A stretch of 64,000 nt of DNA from NCBI GenBank assembly GCA_036796975.1, contig DAIRBY010000008.1, forward strand, positions 1-64,000, written 5' to 3'. The translations under genes were made by a program, and so were the position numbers. Positions 42,763 through 52,330 of this stretch are shown piece after piece (position 1 is the stretch's first letter; each line of letters starts with the position of its first letter). The stretch is from UBA8190 sp003453695 (GTDB taxonomy: Bacteria > Actinomycetota > Acidimicrobiia > Acidimicrobiales > UBA8190). The notes below the pieces were generated by a model. The model searched no databases and was not told the DNA's origin. It saw only the letters and a list, made by a program, of their open reading frames with translations.

Positions 42763-45700
42763 ATGAAGGAGCCGAAGGGGTTCGGACCGGCCTTCGACGC
42801 CGGGTTCCGCTCGGCGCTCTGTCGTACTTACGCCGACCTCCTGCGTCGTCAGCGCACAGCGGCGACGCCGTTTGCGCAGTGGAGCGACGACACCCGCCGT
42901 GCGCATGAGTTCGTGTGGCTCGGCGGTGCCTTCGACCGGGAACAGGTCATGCTCGGCCCGGGATCCGTTCTTACCTTCCGGCCGAACCATCCCCTGTACG
43001 ACGCCGTCCACAAGATGCACGGCACGGCCCGTCTGAATCCATACGAGCGTGAGGTCCTCTACGGGTTCCCATACGTGGTCGGTTGCCCTCGGGACCGAGC
43101 CGTTCGGGGACCGCTTCTCACCCTGCCGGTCGAGATCGCAGCCGTCGGCGACCACCTCGAGGTGCGAGCCGCCGACGAAACCGTGCGTTTCAACTCGCTG
43201 CCGTTCCGCACCGAGTCCGACACCGAAGCCCACAACGAGGCCCTGGCGAGGGTGCTCGAGCAGACCCCGGAGCTCCCTCTCACGCCCGAGTCGTTGAAGG
43301 CCTTCGTAGCGGTGCTGTCCCGGGAGCTGCCGTCGCTCCAGATCGAGGGTTCCCTCGATGGGAGCCTGGTTGGACCACCAACGAAACCACGCCGAAGCTC
43401 GGCCCTGCAGGTCATCGACCAGGCGGCACTCTTCGTCGCCCCCAAGACGAGCTACTTCCTCCGCAGTGATCTCGACGAGATCGCCGCCAACGGCGAGTCG
43501 TGCCAAGCCCTCACCGCTCTTGTCGAAGGAGCCGGCGACCAGCCACAGCTCGACATCACGAATGAACAGATCGACGCCGCCCGCATCGTCTTCCCGTTCC
43601 CCTCCAACCGAGCCCAGCGCCGGGTGGCTCTCGTCTTGGAGGACCCCTCGACCCACGTGCTGCGGGTCGAGGGCCCGCCCGGGACCGGCAAAAGCCTCAC
43701 GATCGCCAACCTGGCCTGCCACTTGGCAGCCACCGGCAAGAAGGTGCTCATCACCTCGCAGAAGGACAAGGCGCTCGAGGTGGTGGACGCCAAGTTGCGA
43801 GAACTCGATCTCCCGGAGCTGCCCATGACGCTGCTGCGTCACGACCGGGACTCGAAGCGGGAACTGCTCGAGCGGCTCGACCGGGTGGACAAGCGCCGTG
43901 CCGCCTCGGAGGTCGAGGGGGACTACAGCGTTCTCGGCAGTCGCCTCCAGAGGACGGCCGACGAGCGCCTCGACGATGCCTCCGCCTACGCCACCGCCGT
44001 GCTCGCCGAGGCCGAGGTCGTGCAGGCCGACCAGGAACTGGCTACGGCCCGGCACCTGCGCCGGCTCGCNNNNNNNNNNGGCTCGCCGCCAGTTGGCGCA
44101 CCCGGAGCACGCTGCGCCGGGCCCGCCGAATCGCTCCTCGGACCACCGACGAAGTGGCCGAACGGGCCAGCGCCCGCCGTGACGAGTTGCTCAGGCTGTC
44201 GCAGTCGTTGCTCCAGGTGGGTCTCGAGCGGGGAGTAGCGGTGGCCAACCGGGGCGACCGGCAGGTCGTGCGGGAACTGCAGGCGGCGCTTCGCCGAGAC
44301 CAGCGTTCGCATCGCAACTTCTCGTTCTTCGACCGGATGAAGAAGAACCTCGAGCAGGCCCAGAAGCTTCTTCGGATCCTGCCCGTGTGGATCGTGTCGC
44401 CCGACGACGTGGCCCGCCTGTTCCCGTGCGTGGCCGAGCTGTTCGACGTGGTCATCGTGGACGAGGCCTCCCAGGTCGACCTGCCATCGGTGGTGCCCAT
44501 GGTGTACCGGGCCAACAAGATGGCGATCTTCGGCGACACGAAGCAGATGCAGTCCCAGCGCTTCGCCTTCATGAGCCAGCAGATCGCTCTCGAGGCCTGG
44601 CAGCAGTTCGGGATGCAGACGCTCGACCCGGACGAACGGCTGCACCCGTTCCGCCAGTCGCTCCTCACCCTCGCCGGGGTCCGGGCCGAGGAGGAAGTGC
44701 TCCTTGACGAGCACTTCAGGTCGCTGCCGCCGATCATCGACTTCTCGAACCGGCGGTGGTACGGCGGCCGACTTCGGGTCATGACCGACGTGCACAACAA
44801 GCGCTTCGGGTCCCCGGACCAGCCGGTGGTTCAGCTACACCGGGTGCCAGATGGAATCGTGTCGAACGGAAGCCAGGAGAACGAGGCCGAGGCCCAAGCG
44901 CTCGTAGACCACCTCGGTTCCATGGTGAAGGACCCCGACTACTCCGGAGCCTCGATCGGGGTGTTGTGTCTGTTCGAGGAGCAGGTGGCTCTCGTGAAGG
45001 AGCTGGTCACCGACGCCATCGACCCCGAGGAGTGGGACGAGCACGACATCGTCGTCGTGAACCCGGACGGTTTCCAGGGTGACGAGCGGGACGTGATCCT
45101 GTACTCGCTGTCGTGGGATGACAACGTCATGCCCCGTGCCGCCCTCTCTGCTCGCCAGATGGACACCGACCACATCCAGGGGATGCTCAACGTCGCTTTC
45201 ACCCGGGCTCGAGACGAGATCCACGTCTTCCACTCGGCCCCCATCGAGACCTTCGGCATGGCCGGTGATCGGCCCGGTGCGCTGGGGGAGTGGATGTCTC
45301 ACTGCGCCGAGGTCCAGGCAGGCGGCGGCCAGCGGGTTTCCCGGCGTGGTGTCCGAGCCGACTCGCAATTCGAGGTCGACGTGGCCGAAGGGCTGCGGAC
45401 TCGGGGCGTGACCGTGCGCCATCAGTACCCCGCCTGCGGCTTCAGCATCGACCTGATGTGCGAGAAGGACGGGATGAGGGTCGGCGTCGAATGCGACGGC
45501 GAGCTCTACCACGAGGACGAACACGGCGCCCTGCGCATCCAGGACTTGGAGCGTCAGGCCGTCCTCGAACGTGCCGGGTGGTACATCGTTCGCATCCCGT
45601 ATCGGAAATGGCGCCGTGATCCAGACGGACAGCTCGAGCGGGTTCTCGACGCCCTCGAACTCCTACCCGAGAGTGAAGGCGACGACCTGGACGAGGACGA

Positions 45701-46079
45701 CGCCCCGGGACAGTGGCCCGACGTCCGGCCTGTTCGGTCCAAGACCCTCCGGGTCACCCGGGAACAGGCGGCGCTCGTCGAAGCCCTGCGACGTGGCCTC
45801 CGGGCGGAGGATGAGGTGTTCCGATTCGCCCGAGAGCAACTTGGGTTCAAACGCCTCGGCAGCAACATCCGGTCGTCGCTCGTGGCTTCGGCTACTCGCC
45901 TCAACCACATGGGCCTGCTCGTGATCGAGGACGGCGAGTACTTCCTGACCCCTGCCGGCCGCAGTGCCGATCTTCGAGTCCCCCCTGGCCCGCCGCCCCG
46001 GGCGCCGGCTCGGCGCAGGACGTCGAGTTCCCGGAAACGCCGGTCGGGCTACAGCTCGTACCGCTACCGCCGGTACTGA
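42763..46079 (+). CDS. large SF1 (UPF1-like) helicase with C-terminal PD-(D/E)XK nuclease, interrupted by scaffold gap
   Basis: If the N gap is collapsed through a shared GGCTCGC, the gene reads as one 1099-residue protein. An N-terminal region with NPYEREVLYGFPYVVG precedes Walker A GPPGTGKS (304-311). Walker B VVIVDEASQ is near 556-564, and late SF1 motifs are FQGDERDVI and MLNVAFTRAR. A DUF559/MTES_1575-like nuclease follows (about 862-950: FEVDVAEGL, FSIDLM, VGVECDGELYH), then a winged-helix-like tail (LGSNIRSSLV, then GEYFLTP). Such architectures occur in anti-phage and restriction-like systems. The gap may hide further residues between the walker motifs. Confidence 0.85.
44070..44079. 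other. scaffold gap of ten N inside the helicase gene
   Basis: Ten N bases join two contigs. GGCTCGC occurs both immediately before (44063-44069) and immediately after (44080-44086). Removing the N run and one copy keeps the reading frame open across the join. Confidence 0.98.
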
Positions 46080-46087
46080 CGCCACCC

Positions 46088-46435
46088 GTGAGCCAACCCG
46101 TGGAACCTCCCTATCCGCTCCCGCCGTACGCCTGGCGTGTCTTCCGCATGCCCCACGGAGGCAGCCAACCCTTGGAGCCGATTCCCGCTCTCGGCGCAGC
46201 GGCCCCAGTTGGACCGATGGCGTCGCACCTTGGTCGGCGCCTCGATGCCCAAGAACTGAGGGAGGGCATGGCCTCGTACAACGATGAAGACCCCGGACTG
46301 ACCGATGACGACTACGAGCGCATCTGGGCCTTCGACCTCCCCGAGCTCGTGGGACGGGAGGTGGCGGCCGCCCGACCAGAGCTGCTACTGCCGGCCCTGG
46401 CGAGCATCCTGGTTGAGGTGCTCGGCATCGAGTGA
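46088..46435 (+). CDS. hypothetical acidic protein
   Basis: This 115-residue protein begins at GTG 46088, eight bases after the helicase stop, so it may be the third gene of that operon. The C-terminal half (LTDDDYERIWAFDLPELVGREV) is acidic and helical; the N-terminal part is Pro rich. No motif is recognised. Confidence 0.62.
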   Translation: MSQPVEPPYPLPPYAWRVFRMPHGGSQPLEPIPALGAAAPVGPMASHLGRRLDAQELREGMASYNDEDPGLTDDDYERIWAFDLPELVGREVAAARPELLLPALASILVEVLGIE

Positions 46436-46486
46436 GATCTCCAGGCGGGCTACGGAGGTGCTCTCCAGAAACACGGCATCGTCGAC

Positions 46487-46711
46487 GTGACGGTCCCAGC
46501 GCCTCCGTTCGCTCCCGACGGGGCTCCCATGGTGATCCAGACGTTCGGACCGGTCGTACGCCTGGCCGACAGCGCCGTCCGGCATGGGGCCGGTTGGTAC
46601 GAGCATCGGGAGAACCCTCGGACCGCTTCGCTCCCGATCACTGTCCAATTCCAGACAGCGATCTACGCAAACCTCGTGCACCTCGGGATAGGAGTGCCCT
46701 TTTACATGTAG
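46487..46711 (+). CDS. possible small protein or remnant
   Basis: A 74-residue frame from GTG 46487 includes VIQTFGPVVRLADSAVRHG and VQFQTAIYANLVHLGIG, which look hydrophobic-patterned rather than random. There is no recognised family and no strong ribosome site. It may be a fragment of a longer gene. Confidence 0.35.
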   Translation: MTVPAPPFAPDGAPMVIQTFGPVVRLADSAVRHGAGWYEHRENPRTASLPITVQFQTAIYANLVHLGIGVPFYM

Positions 46712-46795
46712 CGAAAGCACGGACCGGTACAGGGGCTTCGTCGGAAGGGGCCGGCTTGGGAGGCTCTTTTTTCGGCGGCGGCCGACGACATCAAC

Positions 46796-47704
46796 TCATC
46801 GCCGTCGACGCCGGCTCCGACGGCGTCCCGTGGGAAAGGCGGCCGAAAGCGGCGCCGTCGAGGAAGCGGTCACCGGGCTGTGGGGAGCGTCGTTGAGTCG
46901 TCCGCCGTAGAGCAGATAGGCGTTTCGCAACCGGTTGTAGTACCACTCGTCGTCGCCCTGCGGCTGCTTGCTCACCCTGACGAGGCCGTGGCGCTCAAGC
47001 TCGGAGATGCCCTTGGTGAAGGTGTCCTCCGAAAGCCCGTAGCGCTCCCGGGCCTGGTCGGGTTGGACCCAGACGTTGCGGTCCTCTCGACCCCCCTGCA
47101 TGTCGGCCAGGACCAGCCACAGGGCCAGCGCCGTCCCCGACAAGGTGATGATCCAACCGTTCTGCCACATGGCCACCGGCACCCGGATGTAGCGAGGCGT
47201 CGGGGTCGGCCGCATATAGTCGTCGCCGGTTCCGAGCGGGGACAGCAGAAAGCACTCCGGCGGGCGGCCCCGCTCCTTCTCGACTCGGATGAACTCGTGC
47301 TCGGCCAACCACGCCATGGCGTCACGAACTCGTCGAGCGCCGTTGGCGAGCGGCTCGGGGAGGTCGAGAGTCTGTGCCCAGCTACTCGGCAACCCGGGAA
47401 CGTTGTGCGGCGGCCGCACGCCGAGCACGTGCATCGAGAGGAGCAGTTTCAGTCGCACCTCTCCGCCCCGGCCGCCACGGAGGATCCGCGCCAGGGGTGG
47501 GCCCTCCTCGGCGGTCTCGTCACGGACGAAGGCCGTCGGCAGCGGGACCGAGGTGCGCCGGGAGCGCTCGACCAGGCGATGCAGCCGCATCAGCACCGAC
47601 GCGGGCGGCGCCGGACGAAGAGCCCGACCCTTGCGCCGGGTGGACCGGGAGTTGAGGGATCCAGGAGTACGGGGGTCCTCGAAGTCCTTCTTGCTCCCGG
47701 TCAC
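46796..47704 (-). CDS. putative winged-helix DNA-binding protein
   Basis: This protein of about 302 residues has helical segments that look like two winged-helix units: VRDAMAWLAEHEFIRVEKE and YGLSEDTFTKGISELERHGLVRV. Arg-rich termini (the C-terminus ends in a run of Arg) fit DNA binding. The layout resembles replication-initiator or large regulator proteins of actinobacterial mobile elements, but no exact family is recognised. GTG 47704 has GGGAGG eight bases upstream. It is divergent from the coiled-coil ExK gene and could regulate it. Confidence 0.68.
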   Translation of the reverse strand: MTGSKKDFEDPRTPGSLNSRSTRRKGRALRPAPPASVLMRLHRLVERSRRTSVPLPTAFVRDETAEEGPPLARILRGGRGGEVRLKLLLSMHVLGVRPPHNVPGLPSSWAQTLDLPEPLANGARRVRDAMAWLAEHEFIRVEKERGRPPECFLLSPLGTGDDYMRPTPTPRYIRVPVAMWQNGWIITLSGTALALWLVLADMQGGREDRNVWVQPDQARERYGLSEDTFTKGISELERHGLVRVSKQPQGDDEWYYNRLRNAYLLYGGRLNDAPHSPVTASSTAPLSAAFPTGRRRSRRRRR

Positions 47705-47907
47705 AAGGGCCACCTCCCTGGCGTCACGACCACCGACAGAGGTGGCTGCAAAGGATTGGCGTGGAGGCTACTACCGCTTTATGTACCGGTCGCAAGGGCT
47801 CAAAGTCCGCGTGAAACTCCTGTTCAGAGCTGGTTTACTCCCATAGGGATGCACGAAGACCCGCCCCCAAGGGAACGGGCCTTCACAAGTCCCAAGCCAA
47901 AAAACCC

Positions 47908-47964
47908 GGGACCGGCCGCATGTAGCGGCTTGGTGGAACTCGCACTCTACCTGCGGTCGGTCCC
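47908..47964 (+). promoter_or_regulatory. 18-bp stem in the leader of the coiled-coil ExK gene
   Basis: Bases 47908-47925 and 47947-47964 are complementary over 18 positions except one G-U wobble and one mismatch, with a 21-base loop. The stem ends 24 bases before the GTG start, just ahead of the AAGGAGGG ribosome site. It may act on translation or be a protein-binding operator in the 283-base divergent region. Confidence 0.6.
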
Positions 47965-47987
47965 TCAACCAAGAAGGAGGGTCCACC

Positions 47988-49250
47988 GTGACCGCCCAGC
48001 TACACCCCAACCTGCCCGAATCCGTCACCGTCGCCGACGGGGTCGTCCACATCGTCGACCTGGTCGAGACTGACCCAAGCGTCGTAGAGGCGCTGGAGGG
48101 CACCGACGACGCCGAGGCCGGCACCCATACCCTGCTGCGCATCGGGGCCCAGTCGGTCCGGCTCGCCTCGGTCGACCTCGACGCCCAGATGGTCGAGCGC
48201 CGCTTCGAGGCCCTGGCCGGCGGTTTCGAGGGCACGGTGACCAAGGCCGTCTCGAGCATCGCCGAGGTCACCGAGGAGCTGCTCGACGAGGAGCATGGAA
48301 GCCTGCCCACCGCCCTCGGTGGCCTGAAGGAAGAGCTGACCCAGCTCTTCGGCGACACCTTCGACCCGGACTCTCGGAGCTCGGTCATTGCCAAGATCGA
48401 GTCGGTGCTGGCCGGCACCACCGAGCAGATGGGCCGCAGCATCCGGTCCACCTTCAGCCTCGACCAGCCCGACAGCCCCCTCGCCCGGACGAAGAGGGAG
48501 ATGGTCGAGACGGTGAAGGACGAGGTGCGGTCGGTGCTCACGGAGGTGCACAACCTGCACGAGACCGTCACCGCCGCTGCGGCCGTTGCTGAAGTGGCCG
48601 ACAAGCTCACCTCCAAGGGAGAGACCTTCGAGGAGCTCATCGCCGCCGGACTCGGGCCGTGCGCCACCATGCACAGCGACATCGTCGAAGCGGTCGGCCG
48701 GGCCGGCGGTGGGGGCGGCACCCGCAAGGGGGACCTGGTGGTCACCGTCTGCCCCGACGACACCGCCGGACTCCCGGTCCGTTTCGTCCTCGAGGTCAAG
48801 GACCAAAAGCTGTCGATGACCAAGACCCTGGCGGAACTCGACGCCGCCTTGGCCAATCACGACGCCTTGGCCGCCATCGCCGTCTTCGCCGGCGAGCGCC
48901 TGGCACCCATGGGCGTCAGCTTCTGGTACTCGGGCAACCGGGCCATCCTCGTCTACTCGAAGGCCGACCCTGACCAGCGGGCGCTGCGGCTGGCCTACGA
49001 GTGGGCCCGCTGGGTGTGCCGCCGCTCGATGGCCCCAGACGGCGACGGCGGCCTCGAGGTGGAAGCGGTCCACGCCGCCATCGACCGGGCCCGCCGGGCC
49101 CTGAAGCGGCACCAGGCCATCAAGGCTTGCCACTCGGCCATCAAGAACAAGGCCGACGAGGCCCGGGGCCACGTCGCCGACCTGGTTGCCGGCGTGGACC
49201 AGGCCATCACCGAGCTCCTCGACGCCATCCACGGCGACGAGGCCGCCTGA
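47988..49250 (+). CDS. coiled-coil protein with nuclease-like ExK core
   Basis: This 420-residue soluble protein has long helical, probably coiled-coil regions in the first half (FEALAGGFEGTVTKAVSSIA, then TKREMVETVKDEVRSVLTEV). A beta-rich core follows with GDLVVTV and FVLEVKDQKLSM, an Asp...Glu-x-Lys pattern like restriction-endonuclease-fold or RmuC-type proteins, then more helices. Similar proteins are often left as hypothetical. GTG 47988 has GGAGGG upstream. It is followed by a very strong terminator. Confidence 0.7.
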   Translation: MTAQLHPNLPESVTVADGVVHIVDLVETDPSVVEALEGTDDAEAGTHTLLRIGAQSVRLASVDLDAQMVERRFEALAGGFEGTVTKAVSSIAEVTEELLDEEHGSLPTALGGLKEELTQLFGDTFDPDSRSSVIAKIESVLAGTTEQMGRSIRSTFSLDQPDSPLARTKREMVETVKDEVRSVLTEVHNLHETVTAAAAVAEVADKLTSKGETFEELIAAGLGPCATMHSDIVEAVGRAGGGGGTRKGDLVVTVCPDDTAGLPVRFVLEVKDQKLSMTKTLAELDAALANHDALAAIAVFAGERLAPMGVSFWYSGNRAILVYSKADPDQRALRLAYEWARWVCRRSMAPDGDGGLEVEAVHAAIDRARRALKRHQAIKACHSAIKNKADEARGHVADLVAGVDQAITELLDAIHGDEAA

Positions 49251-49264
49251 CCAGGGGCTGGGCT

Positions 49265-49293
49265 GGGGCCCGGGGGACGCTCCCCCGGGCCCC
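49265..49293 (+). terminator. strong 13-bp perfect hairpin terminator
   Basis: GGGGCCCGGGGGA (49265-49277) pairs perfectly with TCCCCCGGGCCCC (49281-49293) around a three-base CGC loop, 15 bases after the stop of the ExK gene. There is no T tract, as is common in high-GC actinobacteria. Confidence 0.85.
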
Positions 49294-49469
49294 TACAAGC
49301 CCTGCTGCGGCTGGGCAATGCGCACACTCCAGGGTATTCCCGGCAACAATTGGAGAGCAGCGTCAAGGGCTGCCCGTCCGCCGGATGCTGACCCCACCTC
49401 CGCAAATCAGGCGGTTACCCTGGTCTTTTGCGCCAACTCTCCCGGCCCCCGAACCGTACTCTGGCCCCA

Positions 49470-49498
49470 TTGCACTGCCGGGTATCGCCTGGTACAGT
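49470..49498 (+). promoter_or_regulatory. promoter of leaderless XRE gene
   Basis: TTGCAC (49470-49475) and TACAGT (49493-49498) are 17 bases apart, and the ATG at 49506 lies seven bases beyond the -10. The transcript should begin at or next to the start codon. The same hexamer TTGCAC with a 17-base spacer and leaderless start is seen at the desaturase gene. Confidence 0.6.
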
Positions 49499-49505
49499 AC
49501 AGGGC

Positions 49506-49970
49506 ATGATCGGTAGGGAAGTCCCATCAAGCCCGGTGGTGGCGACCCACGGCGACGTGGAGTTGCGCTTCCACGCCCGGGAGCTGCGGGGCGAACGGAC
49601 CCTTGCCGAGACGGCCCGCCTCGTCGGTATGAACCGGGACGAGCTCGCCCGGATCGAACGGGGAGAGACCGTGCAGATCCGCTTCGAGACCCTGGCCAAG
49701 CTGGTGAGCGGCCTTCGCTGCGAACTGAGCGACTTGATCGAGGTGGTGCCGACGGCAGCGGCGAAGGAAGGGGCGCCCTGGTTGGCTCCGTTGGCCGCGC
49801 TGCGGGCCGGCCGGGGGCGCCCGGGCCTGCCCGGCCGACACGACCCGGACGCCATGGTCGAAGAGACGCTGCCGGCAGGGTTGGCGGCGACGTTCCGTGA
49901 AGACGTGTCTGGCGAAGACGCCGACGAGCTGGTGCGACGTTCGGCGTTCCGGCCGGCGATTCGGCGGTGA
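49506..49970 (+). CDS. XRE-family helix-turn-helix regulator
   Basis: This 154-residue protein has a Cro/C1-type helix-turn-helix (RTLAETARLVGMNRDELARIERGE, then FETLAKLVSGLRCELSDLIEV) followed by a C-terminal extension of unknown role. ATG 49506 follows a promoter directly, so the mRNA is probably leaderless. The next gene starts by GTGA overlap. The pair could be a regulator with its target or an antitoxin-toxin pair. Confidence 0.85.
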   Translation: MIGREVPSSPVVATHGDVELRFHARELRGERTLAETARLVGMNRDELARIERGETVQIRFETLAKLVSGLRCELSDLIEVVPTAAAKEGAPWLAPLAALRAGRGRPGLPGRHDPDAMVEETLPAGLAATFREDVSGEDADELVRRSAFRPAIRR

Positions 49971-50812
49971 CGGACGAGCCCAGTTCGCTCTACCGCCACG
50001 ACGATGACGCCCCGCTCCAGCAGGGTGACGTCCTGCTGGCTCCCCTAGTCAGAGTCGTGCCGGCCGGAGCCCCGCCCGACACCGGCCCGGGCCGGCTCTT
50101 CGAGCAGGCGAAGGCGGTGGTCCCGCCGCCCGACCCAGACCTGGGGGAGGCGGAAGTCCGTGTGGGGTGGGGGCCGGTCGTCCTCACCAGCCACGACTGC
50201 CATCTGGAAAAGGAGTTCCAGCGTCGCTACCGGCAGCTCCGGCGGGCAGGCCGGTCAAAGGCCGATGCCATTGCCGCCGCCGAAGAGGACCAGTCGCTCG
50301 ACCGGTGGCTCATGGTCGCACCGATCCACGACCCCTTCATCGACGTGGCCCCGGGCGACCGGGCCGCCCAACAGGCCGCCGAGGCCGCAGCAAACGGTGA
50401 GGTCATCGGGCTGTGCCCGATCCCGCCGTTTGCCGAGCGAGGCATCAGCGGCGGGGTTGCTGACCTTACGTGGTTGTCGACCATCGACAGGACAACCGTT
50501 GTGGCTCGTTTGGCGTCGATGAGCGAGGAGGGCCGTAGCCGTCTCCGGATGGCCCTTGCCCGCAGTAGTGCCTTGCGGACGCCAGAGCTCGGGTTCATCC
50601 TGGAGGACATCATCGGAGACCGCATCGACGACGCCCGTCGGAGTTCAGCCGATCCTCTCGTAGTCGAACTCGAGCTTCGTAGGAGCGGCACGGTACGTCT
50701 CCTCGCCCAACCCGGGGAGCCGGCCACTGGTGGACCCGAGCGCACCCGGGCGTCGGCCCCGCACGCCGGCGCAGCCCCCACGGCCCGGTCGGCCGAGCGA
50801 CGGCGAAGGTAA
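49967..50812 (+). CDS. hypothetical protein coupled to the XRE regulator
   Basis: This 281-residue protein begins at GTG 49967 overlapping the XRE stop. Its N-terminus contains LQQGDVLLAPLVRVVP and VVLTSHDCHLEKEF, and the middle LTWLSTIDRTTVVARLASMS and LGFILEDIIGD. The C-terminal 35 residues are Ala/Arg/Pro rich. No catalytic motif is recognised. The coupling suggests it works with, or is controlled by, the small DNA-binding partner. A toxin role is unproven. Confidence 0.65.
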   Translation: MTDEPSSLYRHDDDAPLQQGDVLLAPLVRVVPAGAPPDTGPGRLFEQAKAVVPPPDPDLGEAEVRVGWGPVVLTSHDCHLEKEFQRRYRQLRRAGRSKADAIAAAEEDQSLDRWLMVAPIHDPFIDVAPGDRAAQQAAEAAANGEVIGLCPIPPFAERGISGGVADLTWLSTIDRTTVVARLASMSEEGRSRLRMALARSSALRTPELGFILEDIIGDRIDDARRSSADPLVVELELRRSGTVRLLAQPGEPATGGPERTRASAPHAGAAPTARSAERRRR

Positions 50813-50994
50813 CGCTCACCCCTCGATGCCCCCCGATGGGCCGCTTCTGTCGTGAGGGGTCGGCGGCCGGTCCGGTGACATCCGCGCTAGTTGGCCGCTC
50901 GCGCTCCTGGTCAGAAGCCGGGGCGTCACCAAACGCGGTTTCCTGGCGTCTTTTCACGCGACTTCACACGTAGCTCCCCGTCGCTCCGGATTCG

Positions 50995-51648
50995 CTAGTT
51001 CGCTGCGGGCGTGGCGGTCTGCCTCGCCCAGAACCCCGCCGCTGCCCTCGCCACGACGGCGGCGACCTGCTCCAAGGTCAAGACGGTGGTGTCGACGGCC
51101 AGGTGGTAGAGGCTCAGGTCGTTCCAGTCGCGCCCGTACAGGCGCTTCAGATACAGGCCGCGCACCCGGTCGGTATCGGCTTGCCGGCGTTCGGCTTCCT
51201 CGCGGCCGACGCCCTCGATGGCCATGGCGCGCTCCACGCGCTGCTCGACTGGACCGTGCAGCCGCACGTGGAAGGCGTCGGGCACGAGCACCGTCGCCCC
51301 CCATCCCAGGATGACTCCTCCGTCGTGCTCGTCGACGAAGGCTCGCACGCGCTCGGCTGTCTGCTGACGGAGGTCGTCGTCGGAGCTGGCCACCGGCTTG
51401 GCCGGCGGTGGGGCACCGGGGCTGAAGGCATCGGGCAGGTTGGCGAACGTGGACACGATCCGTTCGATGAGGCTGCTGGTGCGCTCCTCGACGGTCGCTT
51501 CCTCTCCTGCCTGCTTGGGGACGCCACCTGTGAAGCGGGCGGGCACGGCACGGTCCATGAACGGCAGATCGAGGGCCTTGGCCACGGCCGGCGCCACCAC
51601 ACTCCCGCCGGCCCCGTAGCTGCCCGAGATGGTGACGACGCGTCTCAC
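50995..51648 (-). CDS. cytidylate-kinase-like family protein
   Basis: This 217-residue P-loop-type protein opens with VVTISGSYGAGGSVVAPAVA and LPFMDRAVP, the pattern of the cytidylate-kinase-like family, in which the P-loop lysine is often replaced. The distal Arg-rich RRQADTDRVRGLYLKRLYG forms a lid-like segment. Phosphorylation of a nucleotide is likely from the family but the substrate is not fixed; canonical Cmk proteins read differently. It lies just past the end of the defence-like island. Confidence 0.8.
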   Translation of the reverse strand: MRRVVTISGSYGAGGSVVAPAVAKALDLPFMDRAVPARFTGGVPKQAGEEATVEERTSSLIERIVSTFANLPDAFSPGAPPPAKPVASSDDDLRQQTAERVRAFVDEHDGGVILGWGATVLVPDAFHVRLHGPVEQRVERAMAIEGVGREEAERRQADTDRVRGLYLKRLYGRDWNDLSLYHLAVDTTVLTLEQVAAVVARAAAGFWARQTATPAAN

Positions 51649-51693
51649 GTCGTCGAAACCATATCCAGGGGGCTCCGGCGCGGCACGGATCCT

Positions 51694-52191
51694 TCAGGCG
51701 CCTTCCGGCTCGTTCTCACGGCGAGAGAGCGCCAGCACGCCCAACATGAGATGGGACAGGCTGGAGAGGTCCGTGGCCGGAACCCGGATCGCACGGCGGT
51801 GGGCGCCGTCGGCGTTGTACACGTCCACCGACTGCTCGCCGTCCCAGAGCGCATAGCCCCAACGCTTGGCCCGCACCAGCCACGAGCCGTGCAGGTCGTC
51901 GAGCTCCACGTGCACCGTTTCGGGGGCCGGGGCGCTCGTGGTTGCCGTCGACACCGGGGGCCGCGCCACCTCGGACAACGCCACCGAGGCTCGGGACAGG
52001 ACGTCTGCCCGGTCCCAACTCTCCTGGACGGTCATGGGCTGTGGCACCACGATCTCCGACCACCGGCCGCCCAGGTCGTGCAGCTCGATGCGGCTCTGGC
52101 CCTTCCACACGGCGAGCCTGCTTCGAGGCTCGTCGACGACGACGGCGAGCGCCCCGTCGACGATCTGCGGTGCGACACCAACCGCGCCCAT
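51694..52191 (-). CDS. hypothetical protein
   Basis: This protein of about 165 residues starts at ATG 52191 (ATG 52245 would add 18). It has two similar beta-rich halves: RIELHDLGGRWSEIVVPQP in the first and HVELDDLHGSWLVRAKRWG in the second, so an internal repeat is possible. No family is recognised. It lies upstream of the cytidylate-kinase-like gene on the same strand. Confidence 0.65.
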   Translation of the reverse strand: MGAVGVAPQIVDGALAVVVDEPRSRLAVWKGQSRIELHDLGGRWSEIVVPQPMTVQESWDRADVLSRASVALSEVARPPVSTATTSAPAPETVHVELDDLHGSWLVRAKRWGYALWDGEQSVDVYNADGAHRRAIRVPATDLSSLSHLMLGVLALSRRENEPEGA

Positions 52192-52330
52192 AGCCAGGCC
52201 CCCTGCCCCGATCCGCCCCTCACTCCACCCGGGAGGGCACCTCATCTCCCCGGAGGACCCGCTTCCTCTGCCGAGAGGGATCGGCAGCGCCGCAGGGGTG
52301 CTTTAGGGCACTGGCTCGCGGCCGGGAGGG

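Noticed and set aside
46385..46720. 111-residue minus-strand frame opposite the small 46487 gene
   Set aside because: No motif, weak start context and less protein-like composition than the plus-strand reading.
46755..46785. T-run next to a GC-rich inverted repeat
   Set aside because: The T-run precedes rather than follows the stem on the plus strand, and on the minus strand it is an A-run, so it is not a usual terminator.
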